From the NCBI GenBank assembly GCA_034505235.1, contig JAPDQY010000007.1, positions 1 to 64,000 of the forward strand: a stretch of 64,000 bases of DNA. The letters are read 5' to 3'. Within the stretch, counting starts at the first letter, position 1. The number at the start of each line of letters is the position of its first letter. This stretch comes from Coneutiohabitans thermophilus. GTDB taxonomy: Bacteria > Zhuqueibacterota > Zhuqueibacteria > Zhuqueibacterales > Zhuqueibacteraceae. The notes under the pieces were generated by a model. That model made no database searches, was not told the DNA's origin, and worked only from the letters and a program-made list of their open reading frames with translations. Position numbers and translations under genes: made by a program. Positions 27,523 to 36,577 of the stretch are shown piece by piece.

Positions 27523-28545
27523 TTAGCGGAATTGCGCGTGATGCGCCTGAATGCGGCCCGCCGGGCGGGCGGCCGGAACCCCCGGCGGCGAGAGGTTGTC
27601 GTCCGCGAAGTCGCGGTCATTGTCGGCCCCCGACTCCCCGGCTGCCTGTGGGGTGTTCACAGCATTCTCCTCCGTCACCCATCTGATTCGATCAATCACC
27701 CTGGCCCTGGAGGTGTTCTGCTGCAGCGATTGCCAGACCACCCGCCGGCATTCCCGGATATTCCCGGGCCAGTCATACTCCTGCAGCGCCGCCAGCGCTG
27801 GTGCACTGAAAGTGGCGACCGGTTCCTGGCAGTGCGCGGCGTAGCACGCCGCAAAATGTTGCACGAAATGCAGAAGGTCTTCCTTGCGCTCACGCAAGGG
27901 CGGCAACACATATGCGGTGATGGTGAGCCGGTAAAACAGATCCTGGCGAAAGTGACCGGCGGCCACCTCCTGTTCCAGAATTTTGCGCGAAGAAGCGAAC
28001 ACACGCAGCACCAGGTGTTTGGTCTGATGCGTCAGCGGGTGCGTCACGCTCTTTTCCTGCAGCAGTCGGAGCAGCCGCTTTTGCAGTGCGGGTGAGCTGG
28101 CCTCGACATGTTTGAGAAAGAGCGTCACCGCGACCTCGGTGGTGTCATTGTCCGCCGACCCGCGCGCCAGCGGAGTGGCAGCGGTGCAGAGGGCCATCTC
28201 CAATTTTTCCTCTGTCATAAGCGGACAGGGGATCACCGTGAACGGCGTATGCCGAAAATTTCCGGCGCTGTGAATGACGCGTGCCAGCACCTCCTTGCCG
28301 GTGCCCGCCTCCCCGCTCAGCAGCAGTGGCAGATGACTGTCCGGGCGGCGTGCTATGCGGTTGTAGAACTGGTTCAGCGAGGGATGCAGGGTATGCAGCA
28401 TAAAGGCATCGACAACCTCGTTGCCCTTGTCGCGGAGCGAGGCAAGTGAAGGCGGTGGGTCAGATACGTGTGTTTGTCGTTGCAAGAGACGCGCAAGCAA
28501 CTTCCATTTGATAGCCCCACTTTTTCGGCCAGGAGTGTGCCGCAT
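27523..28545 (-). CDS. Degenerate sigma-54-activator-type AAA+ protein
   Basis: 340-residue protein clearly derived from the NtrC AAA+ family. It has Walker A GEAGTGKE (78-85), RLLRLLQEK, arginine-rich FRQDLFYRL (R200, R206), VLPPLRERKEDLLHF and WPGNIRE (259-265). Three things are missing. The sigma-54 contact loop GAFTGA is absent, with divergent sequence around residues 110-140. The Walker B pair DE in FLDEI is replaced by K145-H146 (TLFLKHV). There is no receiver domain and no Fis-type DNA-binding end; the tail is Pro/Ala/Asn-rich. It probably binds but does not efficiently hydrolyse ATP and cannot activate sigma-54 in the usual way. It heads the exopolysaccharide cluster 71 bp upstream of the tyrosine kinase, so a regulatory role there is inferred. 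Confidence 0.85.
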   Translation of the reverse strand: MRHTPGRKSGAIKWKLLARLLQRQTHVSDPPPSLASLRDKGNEVVDAFMLHTLHPSLNQFYNRIARRPDSHLPLLLSGEAGTGKEVLARVIHSAGNFRHTPFTVIPCPLMTEEKLEMALCTAATPLARGSADNDTTEVAVTLFLKHVEASSPALQKRLLRLLQEKSVTHPLTHQTKHLVLRVFASSRKILEQEVAAGHFRQDLFYRLTITAYVLPPLRERKEDLLHFVQHFAACYAAHCQEPVATFSAPALAALQEYDWPGNIRECRRVVWQSLQQNTSRARVIDRIRWVTEENAVNTPQAAGESGADNDRDFADDNLSPPGVPAARPAGRIQAHHAQFR

Positions 28546-28678
28546 GGTCCTGAATTTTCATACAAGTAATCTGCCAACGGTCGTTTGTTTTTCACCACCT
28601 TCACACGGCGCCAATTGCAGCGAGGAGTCAGTCTCGCCCTATTGATGAGGGCCTGCCCTAAGCCCCTCATTTGCCTGT

Positions 28679-30781
28679 CTATTGCTTACCTGCAGTCCAC
28701 GGTTGTTGCGGACTGAGGCAGGGCAGCCCGCTGGAGTTTGTTGTAAACTCTTTCTGCGCGTGGACGTGGCTGCAGGAAGCCGTCTCAAACAGATAGACCA
28801 GCGACTTGCCGTCCTGGCCCTGAAACACCACGTGCGGCGCATGGTGGCGCAGAAAGTCCATGATTTCGACGGAGATGTGCAGTTCGGCTTCAGTGTAGGG
28901 CGAGGCCGTGATGACCCAAATGCGCCGCCCGGCGTGCTGTGCGATTACGGTTTTCAGGTCGGTGAGATTTGAAATCACCTGGGTCCCGGTATAGATATCG
29001 AAATAATTCCCGCCCTGGCGATACGTTTGCGGCACGAAGGCGTCGGAGCGCAGCCAGAAATCAATATGACCGGCGTAGTAGCTTTGCGCCAGCCAATCCA
29101 TCGCGATGATGACATCTCCCTGCTGTTGGTGGCGCCGGACAAATTCGCCGGGGTGCACGTGATCCGGCATGATGCGAAAATGCGAGCCGGGTGCGGAGCG
29201 GCGGTCAACCGGACTGCCATAAGTGCGGGCCAGCAGATTGACCAGCCGCGCGGGATACAATTGCTCACTGAGCCCAAGAAATGCTACTGCCGCCAGGAGA
29301 CCGGTTAACGCACGCTGCCAGCGCCGGGTCATTAACCCATTTGCGCGGACAAATGCGAACACGCTCCCCAAAACGTAAGCATGAAGCAACACGAACAGCG
29401 GATTGAGATGGAAATTCAGACGATATTCCACCCAATGGGTCTTGATATACCCCGTGGCCAGCATCGGCAAAACGAAAGCCAGAGAGATGAAATGCGCGGC
29501 CGTTGTGCCGGTCAGCGCGCGACCGGCATGAAACAACCAGATCAGCCCGGCCAGCACCAACAGGGACATCTTCGGGAAGGTGGACAAAAAACCGAGAAAA
29601 TAAAGCTTGGGCAGTCCAAGCTGCATCTTGAGCAGGGCACGCAGCCGTTCCAGAGTCGTGACTCCGGCCTCAGCAGCCAAACCCGTGCGCCAGCCGTGCG
29701 CCAGCCAGAAAATGAACATCACGGCAGTTAGGGCGAGTGCCAGCTTGACGCCCGGCTCCCGCAAACCGTGCCAGCCCTTGCCGTTGAAAAACAAATAAAC
29801 GACAATCAGCAGAAGTGCCAGTGTCAAGTGCCGGCCGCAGGCGGCAAAAAACACTGCCACCGGCAGGAACCAACCCCTGGACAAAAGCATCGTTGTGTCG
29901 ATGCGCCGCATTTTTGCCCAAATGACCAGCAAGATCAGCAGCAACGCTATCGGCCACAAGTCCAGGAAGACCCGGGCGGGCAACAGCCCATAGAACTTGC
30001 TCCAAAAAGTGCTGAGCAGGTTGGTGGAAGCGGGCGTGTCGCGCTCACCGTGCCGCGCGCCGGGAATGTCAAAGCCGTATTGCACCACGACAAAATGCAA
30101 ACCCGCCAATATCAGCAACGCCAGAGCCGCGCCAAACAGGCGCAGGCGCGTGCGCAGCGGCCCTCCGGCACGGATGCCCAGGGCGAAATACAGCAACGCC
30201 AGGGTGAGGCCCAACTCGTGAAAGAAGATCGTCAGGCCGGCGCACACCAGACTGACGCGATACCAGAAGGTTTCACCCTGCACCGCGCCGCGGTACATGG
30301 CATAGAGGGTGAGCAGAAACATGAAGGTAAAGCCCGCATACATCCGGGCATGCCGCGCGAATTCGAAATCCCAATAGGAAAAAGTCAGCAGAAAGGCGGC
30401 GAGCAATCCGGCTTGGGTGGAGAACAGGCGCCTGCCCAGCAGGTAAACGAGCACGATCGTGCCGCTGCTGAACAGGACGCTGGGCAGGCGCAGGGCCCAC
30501 TCATTCATTCCCCAAATCAGCGAAGACAGGGCGCACAAATACAGCGTGGGCAGCCCGCGAAAGTAAATCATACCCGAGGGAAAACGCGGATAACCGTATT
30601 CCAGGATGCCCTGTACTGCCAGGGCGGTGATGGACTCGTCTCCCCAAAAGTTGAGATGCCCAAGATTGATCAAGCGCAGCACCGCGCCTGTGCCCGCCAT
30701 CAGGGCCACCAAAAATCCCGCTGCATTCTGTCTGTGCATGAGTTGATCGGTTCTCAGGTAAGAGGCTGGTGTCGCCGCCAT
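28679..30781 (-). CDS. Membrane glycosyltransferase family 39 (ArnT/PMT-like)
   Basis: About 700-residue polytopic protein of the dolichyl-phosphate-mannose/ArnT superfamily. The first periplasmic loop carries LGHLNFWGDESITALA, with the catalytic Asp-Glu typical of GT39/GT83. This is followed by about 11-12 hydrophobic segments and a C-terminal soluble domain (about 520-700) with VIIAMDWLAQSYYAGHIDFWL and VITASPYTEAELHISVEIMDFL. Such enzymes move a sugar from a polyprenyl-phosphate carrier to a lipid, glycan or protein at the outer face of the inner membrane. The open frame continues to 31000. ATG 30781 is taken, with ATG 30874 (weak GAGAGG) and 30739 also possible. It is 133 bp upstream of the AAA+ protein on the same strand. 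Confidence 0.85.
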   Translation of the reverse strand: MAATPASYLRTDQLMHRQNAAGFLVALMAGTGAVLRLINLGHLNFWGDESITALAVQGILEYGYPRFPSGMIYFRGLPTLYLCALSSLIWGMNEWALRLPSVLFSSGTIVLVYLLGRRLFSTQAGLLAAFLLTFSYWDFEFARHARMYAGFTFMFLLTLYAMYRGAVQGETFWYRVSLVCAGLTIFFHELGLTLALLYFALGIRAGGPLRTRLRLFGAALALLILAGLHFVVVQYGFDIPGARHGERDTPASTNLLSTFWSKFYGLLPARVFLDLWPIALLLILLVIWAKMRRIDTTMLLSRGWFLPVAVFFAACGRHLTLALLLIVVYLFFNGKGWHGLREPGVKLALALTAVMFIFWLAHGWRTGLAAEAGVTTLERLRALLKMQLGLPKLYFLGFLSTFPKMSLLVLAGLIWLFHAGRALTGTTAAHFISLAFVLPMLATGYIKTHWVEYRLNFHLNPLFVLLHAYVLGSVFAFVRANGLMTRRWQRALTGLLAAVAFLGLSEQLYPARLVNLLARTYGSPVDRRSAPGSHFRIMPDHVHPGEFVRRHQQQGDVIIAMDWLAQSYYAGHIDFWLRSDAFVPQTYRQGGNYFDIYTGTQVISNLTDLKTVIAQHAGRRIWVITASPYTEAELHISVEIMDFLRHHAPHVVFQGQDGKSLVYLFETASCSHVHAQKEFTTNSSGLPCLSPQQPWTAGKQ

Positions 30782-31132
30782 TTCCCCGTTGTGCGGCTGT
30801 GCCGACAGGCGGCACAATTCATTTGGAAAGTACCAGCGCGGGGGAGGAATTGGCGAAGAGCATGCCTGAATCATTATCCTCTCGTAATTTTTCCAACCGG
30901 TGACTTGCGCCGGCAGGCGGCTGGTTGTTAAGCAAAATTTGTTTGCCTGGACTGCGGGAAATGAATAATGTGCACCGGCGGCGCGCCCTGCAGCAGTCAC
31001 AACGATGCCGCGGGTCCGCCTTGCATCACAAGGTGGCAGTCTTTTGGACGAGTGCCGGGCCGCACGCGATTGGGGCTTGTCAAAGCAGCATCATGGGCGC
31101 AGCAAATCACCGCAACGACGAGGAGTGTTGTT
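30782..31132. other. Divergent intergenic region
   Basis: About 350 bp between the GT39 gene and the plus-strand propeller gene, which are transcribed away from each other, so promoters for both should lie here. In-frame extensions of both genes run into it and are probably untranslated. A GAGGAG at 31119-31124 sets the GTG start at 31133. No clear sigma-70 boxes were picked out by eye. Confidence 0.4.
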
Positions 31133-32491
31133 GTGAAGCTTGTTTGCAAACCGGAAATGGTTGTGTGGCTGGGAAGTTTTTTGCTGGTTATCTCGGGGCA
31201 TGTTCATGGCCAAGGCGGGCTCGCCCGGGCCGGCGGTATGATTACTTCGCATGATCCCCTGCCGGAGCCGGCGCTGGCCAAGCCGGCACGCGGGGTGCGT
31301 TTTCAAGATCCCGTGTTTGGCACCACCATCATGCGGCTGACGGATGCGGCGGCGCAGGGCAGCGACGGCTTCATTTGCTATTATCCCAAACTCGATCCCT
31401 TCAATGCGGATGAATCCCGCATCCTGGTTTATCGCCGCGGTGGGGAATGGCATCTGTATGCGATTGACGGCACCTATCTGCAGCGTGCACCGGTGAAGAA
31501 CACCCAAACCGATCCGCAGCCGCGCTGGCATCCCACCGACCCCGATCTACTCTACTGGTTTGATGCCAGCAGGATCATGGTGCACAATTTCGCCACCCGA
31601 CAAACCAGCGTGGTGCACACCTTTCCCGAATATCAGTTCATCACCACTTTCGATGAAGGCAATTTCAGCCGCGACGGCCGCTACTGGGGAATCGCCGGCA
31701 GGAACTGGCCGTGGGCCACGGGCTTGCAGGAATTTTTTCTTTTCGATCTCGTCACCCGCCAGCGCGTGGGCGCGACCATTGCCGCCACCGGTCACGCGGT
31801 GGATTGGGTGAGTGCTTCGCCCTCGGGCAAGTATCTTGTCGTCCTGGTGGGTGCCCCGCACGGCGACGGGCAATGGCAGGGCCTGGATGTCTATCGCGCC
31901 CCCACCCTCGAACTCATGCCCTTTGCTTATTATCCCTACAGCGATCACGCCGACCTGGGTTATGATGAAGCCGGCCGGGAAGTCTTTGTCACCGACAATG
32001 CCGAAGCCACTTATCCCGACCGCCTGCGCCATCTCGAAAAATACCGCCTGGATAATGGCGAAAAAACCGATCTGCTGGGCTGTGCCTGGGGCCTGAGCCG
32101 CCTGGTCTCCTGCCGCAACTATGACGTGCCCGGCTGGGCGATCATCAGCACCTACAGTGTGCCCGAGCACCTCGCGGATGAAAAAGTCCATCCTTTTGAT
32201 GACGAAATCTTTGCGGTGAAGCTGGACGGCTCGCGCCAGGTCCGCCGCATCGCACATCATCGCAGCCAGCGCTTCTCGGCGGGCAACTACTCCTACAACA
32301 ACTATTGGGATCAACCCAACGCCGTGATTTCCCGCAGCGGCAAATTCATTCTCTTCAGCAGCAATTGGCGCCAGCTCGGCGCACCGCAGGATGTTTATCT
32401 CATCGATCTGCGCGAGCAGGCCGGCTGGATTGCCGGACTGCCGCCCGATGACAAGGCCCCGCTGCCGCCGCAAAACGTTTCGGTGCACTGA
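31133..32491 (+). CDS. Exported beta-propeller-like protein of unknown function
   Basis: 452 residues from a GTG start with GAGGAG eight bases upstream. A signal peptide (MVVWLGSFLLVISGHVHGQ) precedes a domain of repeated beta strands: VYRRGGEWHLYAIDG, WHPTDPDLLYWFDASRIMVHNF, DGRYWGIAGRN, ASPSGKYLVVLVG and SRSGKFILFSSNW. This fits a WD40/TolB-like or oligogalacturonate-lyase-like propeller. No catalytic motif is recognisable, and unlike the secreted proteins at 8019-12012 it has no FlgD-Ig tail. It stands alone between the polysaccharide and phosphosignalling loci and converges on the latter. The longer frame starting at 30968 lacks a plausible N-terminus. Confidence 0.72.
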   Translation: MKLVCKPEMVVWLGSFLLVISGHVHGQGGLARAGGMITSHDPLPEPALAKPARGVRFQDPVFGTTIMRLTDAAAQGSDGFICYYPKLDPFNADESRILVYRRGGEWHLYAIDGTYLQRAPVKNTQTDPQPRWHPTDPDLLYWFDASRIMVHNFATRQTSVVHTFPEYQFITTFDEGNFSRDGRYWGIAGRNWPWATGLQEFFLFDLVTRQRVGATIAATGHAVDWVSASPSGKYLVVLVGAPHGDGQWQGLDVYRAPTLELMPFAYYPYSDHADLGYDEAGREVFVTDNAEATYPDRLRHLEKYRLDNGEKTDLLGCAWGLSRLVSCRNYDVPGWAIISTYSVPEHLADEKVHPFDDEIFAVKLDGSRQVRRIAHHRSQRFSAGNYSYNNYWDQPNAVISRSGKFILFSSNWRQLGAPQDVYLIDLREQAGWIAGLPPDDKAPLPPQNVSVH

Positions 32492-32524
32492 GGCGGGCAA
32501 CGGTGCCGGCGCGACCGACGGCCA

Positions 32525-34912
32525 TCATTCATTGCGCGATTTCAGCATGCGGCGGAAGGAAAACAGCGAGTGGGAGGAAGTGGCGGGCGCAGCAGGTTGC
32601 TCCCGCTGCAGCGATTGCTCCAGCGCAACCTGCAACGCGGCCTCCAGCTCTTCCAGGCTTTTGAAGCGGCGCAGCAGGGAGCGGTCACCGGCGCGCTCGA
32701 TGATGCTGACGAGAATCCCCGGAATTTCCGCTTGCAATGCGGCGAGCGAGGGGGGCGGAAGCTGGTGAATATCGGCCGGGCTGGCCAGCTCCTCCTGCTT
32801 GGCAAAGGGCGGCTCACCCGTCACCAATTCATACAAGATCATCCCGATCGCATAGATATCACCGGCGGGCGCCAGCGTGCCGTGCAGCAGCCATTCTGGT
32901 GCACGATAGCGCCAGCTTGTGCCGGACAACCGTTTCCCCGGCGCGGGTGTTTCAACGAACTCCGGCACGAAGAAGTCGGTGATCTTGAGCTCGCCGTTGG
33001 CCATCAGCCAAATGTTGGAGGGTTTGAGATTGCCGTGCACAATGTTCTGCCGGTGCGTTTGCAGCAACACCCGGCAAATCTTGATGCCAATGGCCGAGGT
33101 CTCAAAGGGCGAGAAGCGGCCTTTGTTGGCCAGGCTTTGCGCGAGGGATGAGCCTTCGAGATATTCCCGCACATAGTAAAACAGGCCATCCTGAAAGCCG
33201 AGATCGTAGAGCAGCGCCAGCCCGGGTTGCTCGAGGCGGCCGAGGCGCTGCAGCGTCTTGATCATTTCTTCGCGCAGGCTGCGATCTTTTGAAAGCTGCA
33301 GACTGCGCTGCGGGCTGAGCGCCTTGAGGATGACGCGCCGCTCCAGTTGCCGGTCGCGGCCGCGGTAGGTGCCGGCGAATCCGTTGTGGCGCAGCCGCTC
33401 CAGCACCAGAAATTTTCCCAGGGGATGGCTGCGTTTCTCATCGACATAATCCAGGGGGTTATACCAGACTGCTTCATAGGCCTCGACCCGGAATCCCGGC
33501 AACTCGGAGACATAAGTGCCGCCCGGGCGCGCCGCCACTGCGTCCGGGTTCAATTCCCGCTCATAAAAGCCGCGTTCGAGCAGCAGGCGACTGCTGCCGG
33601 CCGGCTGGGTCTGGCCGGCTGCGGTCGACCGCGCCACCAGCAGATTGAGCGCGAGATGCAGCGCCGCGAGTGCCTGCGCCGCCGAGGCGGCTTCCGGGGG
33701 CACGGCATGCACCACCATCGAAACGGCCAGCCGGCTGACTTCCGGGACGGAAAAGTTGTAGTTTTCGATTTTGTGCAGCAGGGCGACGCCGGCTTGCGCC
33801 AGGGGCAAGGATTCGCCAGCCACGGCAATCAGACCATCGCTGAGCGTGAAACAGACGGCCGCCACCGCCTTGCCGAGAAACTTGGCGGAGAAATTCAAGA
33901 AGCGACCGGCGAGGTTCTCCGCCAGTTGCGGACTGGTTTGTTGTGCAATTTTTTCCAGATTGTCGATCTGAAGCACCAGCACGCGCAGCGTGGCGCCGGG
34001 GAGCTGCAGGCGGGAGGCATCCATTCCCAAATCCGAAGCCAGCCGCGAAAACAGTTCACCCGCCAAACCGGCGGCGGTGAGCGGCACGCCGGCCTCGCTG
34101 GCATTGGCAGGCTCGATGAGCGGCGGTGACGCCGGCAGCGGTGTGGCCGATTGTTGGTCGAGCAAGCGCGATTCGATCAGACGCAAAGCATGCTGCAACC
34201 GGCAAAACTCCCGTACCAGGCTGATACTGTTCAGCCTGCCATGCGCCGCCAGCGCACGATTGATGATCTGCGCTGCCGCGGGTGGATAGGCGACGCCCTC
34301 CGGCTCGCGGTGGATGCGCATAGCCGTGATTACACCGAGCAGGCGGTGAATCAGCTCGCGGTGCGGGCTGACAGCGGCGAGACGCTCCAGCAGGCTCTCG
34401 GCTTCGCTTTCGCGGCCGAGTTGCCAGGCGAGCTGCTGCAGCCGCGACAAGTTGTCCGCCTCCCGGCCGCGCTCCAATTGCACCACTTGTTTGAGCGCTT
34501 CATAAGCATGCGGCAGTTGATTTTGGCTGTGGAAATAAACAAAGAAGGCCTGATAGATTTCCTTTTCGAAGGGCGGTTGAAACGCCAGCGCGCGTTGATA
34601 GACCCGAAAGGAGAATTCGTCGCGCACATGCTGCGCCAGCAGCAACTGGCAGAGTTTCAGGCACAGCCCCTCCTCGTGCGGAAACAGCTCGAAAGCACGC
34701 GCATAGGCGGCCTTGGCCGCCGGCGAATAATCGCGGCGTGCGAGATGGGCAAGGGCGAGTTTGTGGAAAATCTCCGGCGACTCGGCGCCAGCCTGCCGCA
34801 ATTGTTCGAGTTTCTCGATGGCCTCGGCGTACTGGCCCCGGCTGTAGTAGGCCTCGGCGAGTGTTTGCAGAATGGCAATGAGACGACTGGCCTGTGGGGG
34901 TAAATTGGTCAT
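32525..34912 (-). CDS. TPR / cyclase-like / Ser-Thr pseudokinase fusion protein
   Basis: 795-residue cytoplasmic protein in three parts. Residues 1-200 are TPR-like helices (LAEAYYSRGQYAEAIEKLEQL ... LALAHLARRDYSPAAKAAYARAFEL). Residues about 300-450 resemble a nucleotide-cyclase-type alpha/beta domain (LRVLVLQIDNLEKI ... FTLSDGLIAVAGESLPLA) but lack recognisable metal-binding acids. Residues about 490-770 form a protein kinase fold. In the kinase, the beta3 Lys530 (VILKAL) and the DFG-site Asp646 (as DFF) remain. The catalytic loop reads HGNLKPSN (626-633), so the HRD arginine and catalytic aspartate are replaced by Gly and Asn628. The glycine loop is weak (LRHNGFAGTYRG). It is therefore predicted to be a pseudokinase. 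It is the last gene of the phosphosignalling locus, 29 bp after the phosphatase. Confidence 0.88.
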   Translation of the reverse strand: MTNLPPQASRLIAILQTLAEAYYSRGQYAEAIEKLEQLRQAGAESPEIFHKLALAHLARRDYSPAAKAAYARAFELFPHEEGLCLKLCQLLLAQHVRDEFSFRVYQRALAFQPPFEKEIYQAFFVYFHSQNQLPHAYEALKQVVQLERGREADNLSRLQQLAWQLGRESEAESLLERLAAVSPHRELIHRLLGVITAMRIHREPEGVAYPPAAAQIINRALAAHGRLNSISLVREFCRLQHALRLIESRLLDQQSATPLPASPPLIEPANASEAGVPLTAAGLAGELFSRLASDLGMDASRLQLPGATLRVLVLQIDNLEKIAQQTSPQLAENLAGRFLNFSAKFLGKAVAAVCFTLSDGLIAVAGESLPLAQAGVALLHKIENYNFSVPEVSRLAVSMVVHAVPPEAASAAQALAALHLALNLLVARSTAAGQTQPAGSSRLLLERGFYERELNPDAVAARPGGTYVSELPGFRVEAYEAVWYNPLDYVDEKRSHPLGKFLVLERLRHNGFAGTYRGRDRQLERRVILKALSPQRSLQLSKDRSLREEMIKTLQRLGRLEQPGLALLYDLGFQDGLFYYVREYLEGSSLAQSLANKGRFSPFETSAIGIKICRVLLQTHRQNIVHGNLKPSNIWLMANGELKITDFFVPEFVETPAPGKRLSGTSWRYRAPEWLLHGTLAPAGDIYAIGMILYELVTGEPPFAKQEELASPADIHQLPPPSLAALQAEIPGILVSIIERAGDRSLLRRFKSLEELEAALQVALEQSLQREQPAAPATSSHSLFSFRRMLKSRNE

Positions 34913-34941
34913 CGCAAGTGTGAACGCGCAACGAGGTGTCC

Positions 34942-36555
34942 TTAGTTCTGCCGGTTGAATTCCAATGGTTTGACGTCGCCCTCCAGCACTTTGATGTTTG
35001 CGCGTTGATGCATGATGCGACCCAGACTGTCTTTGATCGCGATGGTATACTGGCCCGGGCGCAGGAAGAAGCCGACATCGGCGACCTGGCGCACCGGCCC
35101 GATCAACGTCTCATTGACAAACAGCAGCGCACCGTTGTAGCGCGGCCGGTTCAAGCCGGGCAGATAGATGCGGCCGCCGGCTTGCGGCACCAGGCTGGTG
35201 GTTTGTGCCGTGAGGCTGTTTTCATCCCTGCGCTCGATGACATTGGGAAAAGCATTCGGCGTCTCTTCGGTCGCAGCCGTCTCGGCGGCCGGCAGCGGGT
35301 AGGAGTCGCCGGCGCCTGCCGTCGCTGCGGTTGCCTGTGCTCGCAGGGAATCGCTCTCGGCATTTTTGCCGGGCGCTGTTGTCTGCGCCTCCGCGTCTGC
35401 CGCTGTGCCGGGAGCGGACGGTTGCGCGGGCAGGTCAAACAGGCTGCTGTCGAGCTGCACCACGGTAATGCCGTCGCGGGTATTGGAATCACTCGCCGGC
35501 AGCAGCCCGGCATGGGTTTCCCCGCCGCTTTCGCCCGAAGCGTCGGCCTCGCCGTGATGGTTGAAAAACGAACGCATCACGCCAAAACCCGAGGCCGCCA
35601 GGAGCAGGAGCAACACGCCCGCCACCAGCAAGCGCCGCGGCGAACGCATTCGCCGTTGCGGCGAGGCGTGCGGCACTTCGGCATGGCGATACTGTTTCTT
35701 GATGAAGCGGTCCTCCAGCGGCATGAGCTTGGCCGGCTCATTGGGGATGGTCATTTTGGCTTCCCCCCAGGGCGAGGCCTTGTTCGACACTTTGCGCACG
35801 CGCGCGGCGGCCGCGGTGATGTTATCGGAACCATTGACCTCTTTGGCGTGCTGCACCAGTTGCTCCAGGCACTTCTGCAGGCCGGAATCGTCGCGCGGCG
35901 CGAGCGCTTTGAGAATCTCCTGCTCCGGCAGAGCGTTGTGCAAGCCGTCGGTGCACAGCAGGAAGGTGGTGTTGGAGGTGAGCGGAAACCATTGCACGTC
36001 GATCTTGACCGAGGGATGGGTGCCGAGCGCGCGCGTCAGGACGTTTTTCTTGCGGAAATGATGCGCCTGCTCCGCGCTGATGTCACGGTCCTGCAACAGT
36101 TCATTGATCCAACTGTGATCCTCGGTGAGCGCTTGAATCTTCTCGCGCGTCAGGCGGTAGATGCGGCTGTCACCAACATGCACCACACAGGCGGAATGAT
36201 CGGAGAAGGCCATGGCGGCGAGCGTGGTGCCCATGCCGCGCAGCGAGGGATCCTGTTCGGCCATCAGGTAGAGGCGGCGGTTGGCCAGGCGCGCGCCCAA
36301 CACCAGTCGCAGGGCCAGCACCGGCAGGCGGTCGGTGATGTCCTGCCCCAGGCGCGCGATTTCCGCGAGGTCGGGGTAAAGGAAGATGTCACGCATGGTT
36401 TCCCCGGCCACGCGGCTGGCGGTTTCGCCGGCTTTATGTCCGCCCATGCCGTCGCACACGATGATGAGGTTCTTCTTCCTGGAATAGTAGAAGAAATCCT
36501 CGTTGCTTTCCCGTACTGTGCCGCGATCGGTGGCAGCCGCCATCAATATTTCCAT
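34942..36555 (-). CDS. Membrane-anchored PP2C-type Ser/Thr phosphatase
   Basis: 537-residue metal-dependent phosphatase. The PP2C domain (1-240) has ATDRGTVRESNEDF, IIVCDGMGGHKAGE (Asp35), GTTLAAM, HVGDSRIYRL, LTEDHSWINELL, LLCTDGLHN and GSDNITAAAARV, covering the metal-binding aspartates. A membrane segment (LLVAGVLLLLLAASGFGV, about 306-326) is followed by a Ser/Ala/Pro/Thr-rich linker and a C-terminal PEGA-like domain ending in FLRPGQYTIAIKDSLG. The frame extends to 36732, but the ATG at 36555 is the natural start. It is encoded 22 bp after the FHA gene and should reverse phosphorylation by the kinase of the same operon. The outer PEGA-like domain may sense or bind the envelope. Confidence 0.93.
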   Translation of the reverse strand: MEILMAAATDRGTVRESNEDFFYYSRKKNLIIVCDGMGGHKAGETASRVAGETMRDIFLYPDLAEIARLGQDITDRLPVLALRLVLGARLANRRLYLMAEQDPSLRGMGTTLAAMAFSDHSACVVHVGDSRIYRLTREKIQALTEDHSWINELLQDRDISAEQAHHFRKKNVLTRALGTHPSVKIDVQWFPLTSNTTFLLCTDGLHNALPEQEILKALAPRDDSGLQKCLEQLVQHAKEVNGSDNITAAAARVRKVSNKASPWGEAKMTIPNEPAKLMPLEDRFIKKQYRHAEVPHASPQRRMRSPRRLLVAGVLLLLLAASGFGVMRSFFNHHGEADASGESGGETHAGLLPASDSNTRDGITVVQLDSSLFDLPAQPSAPGTAADAEAQTTAPGKNAESDSLRAQATAATAGAGDSYPLPAAETAATEETPNAFPNVIERRDENSLTAQTTSLVPQAGGRIYLPGLNRPRYNGALLFVNETLIGPVRQVADVGFFLRPGQYTIAIKDSLGRIMHQRANIKVLEGDVKPLEFNRQN

Positions 36556-36577
36556 GACATGCCTCGTGACCTCGGTT

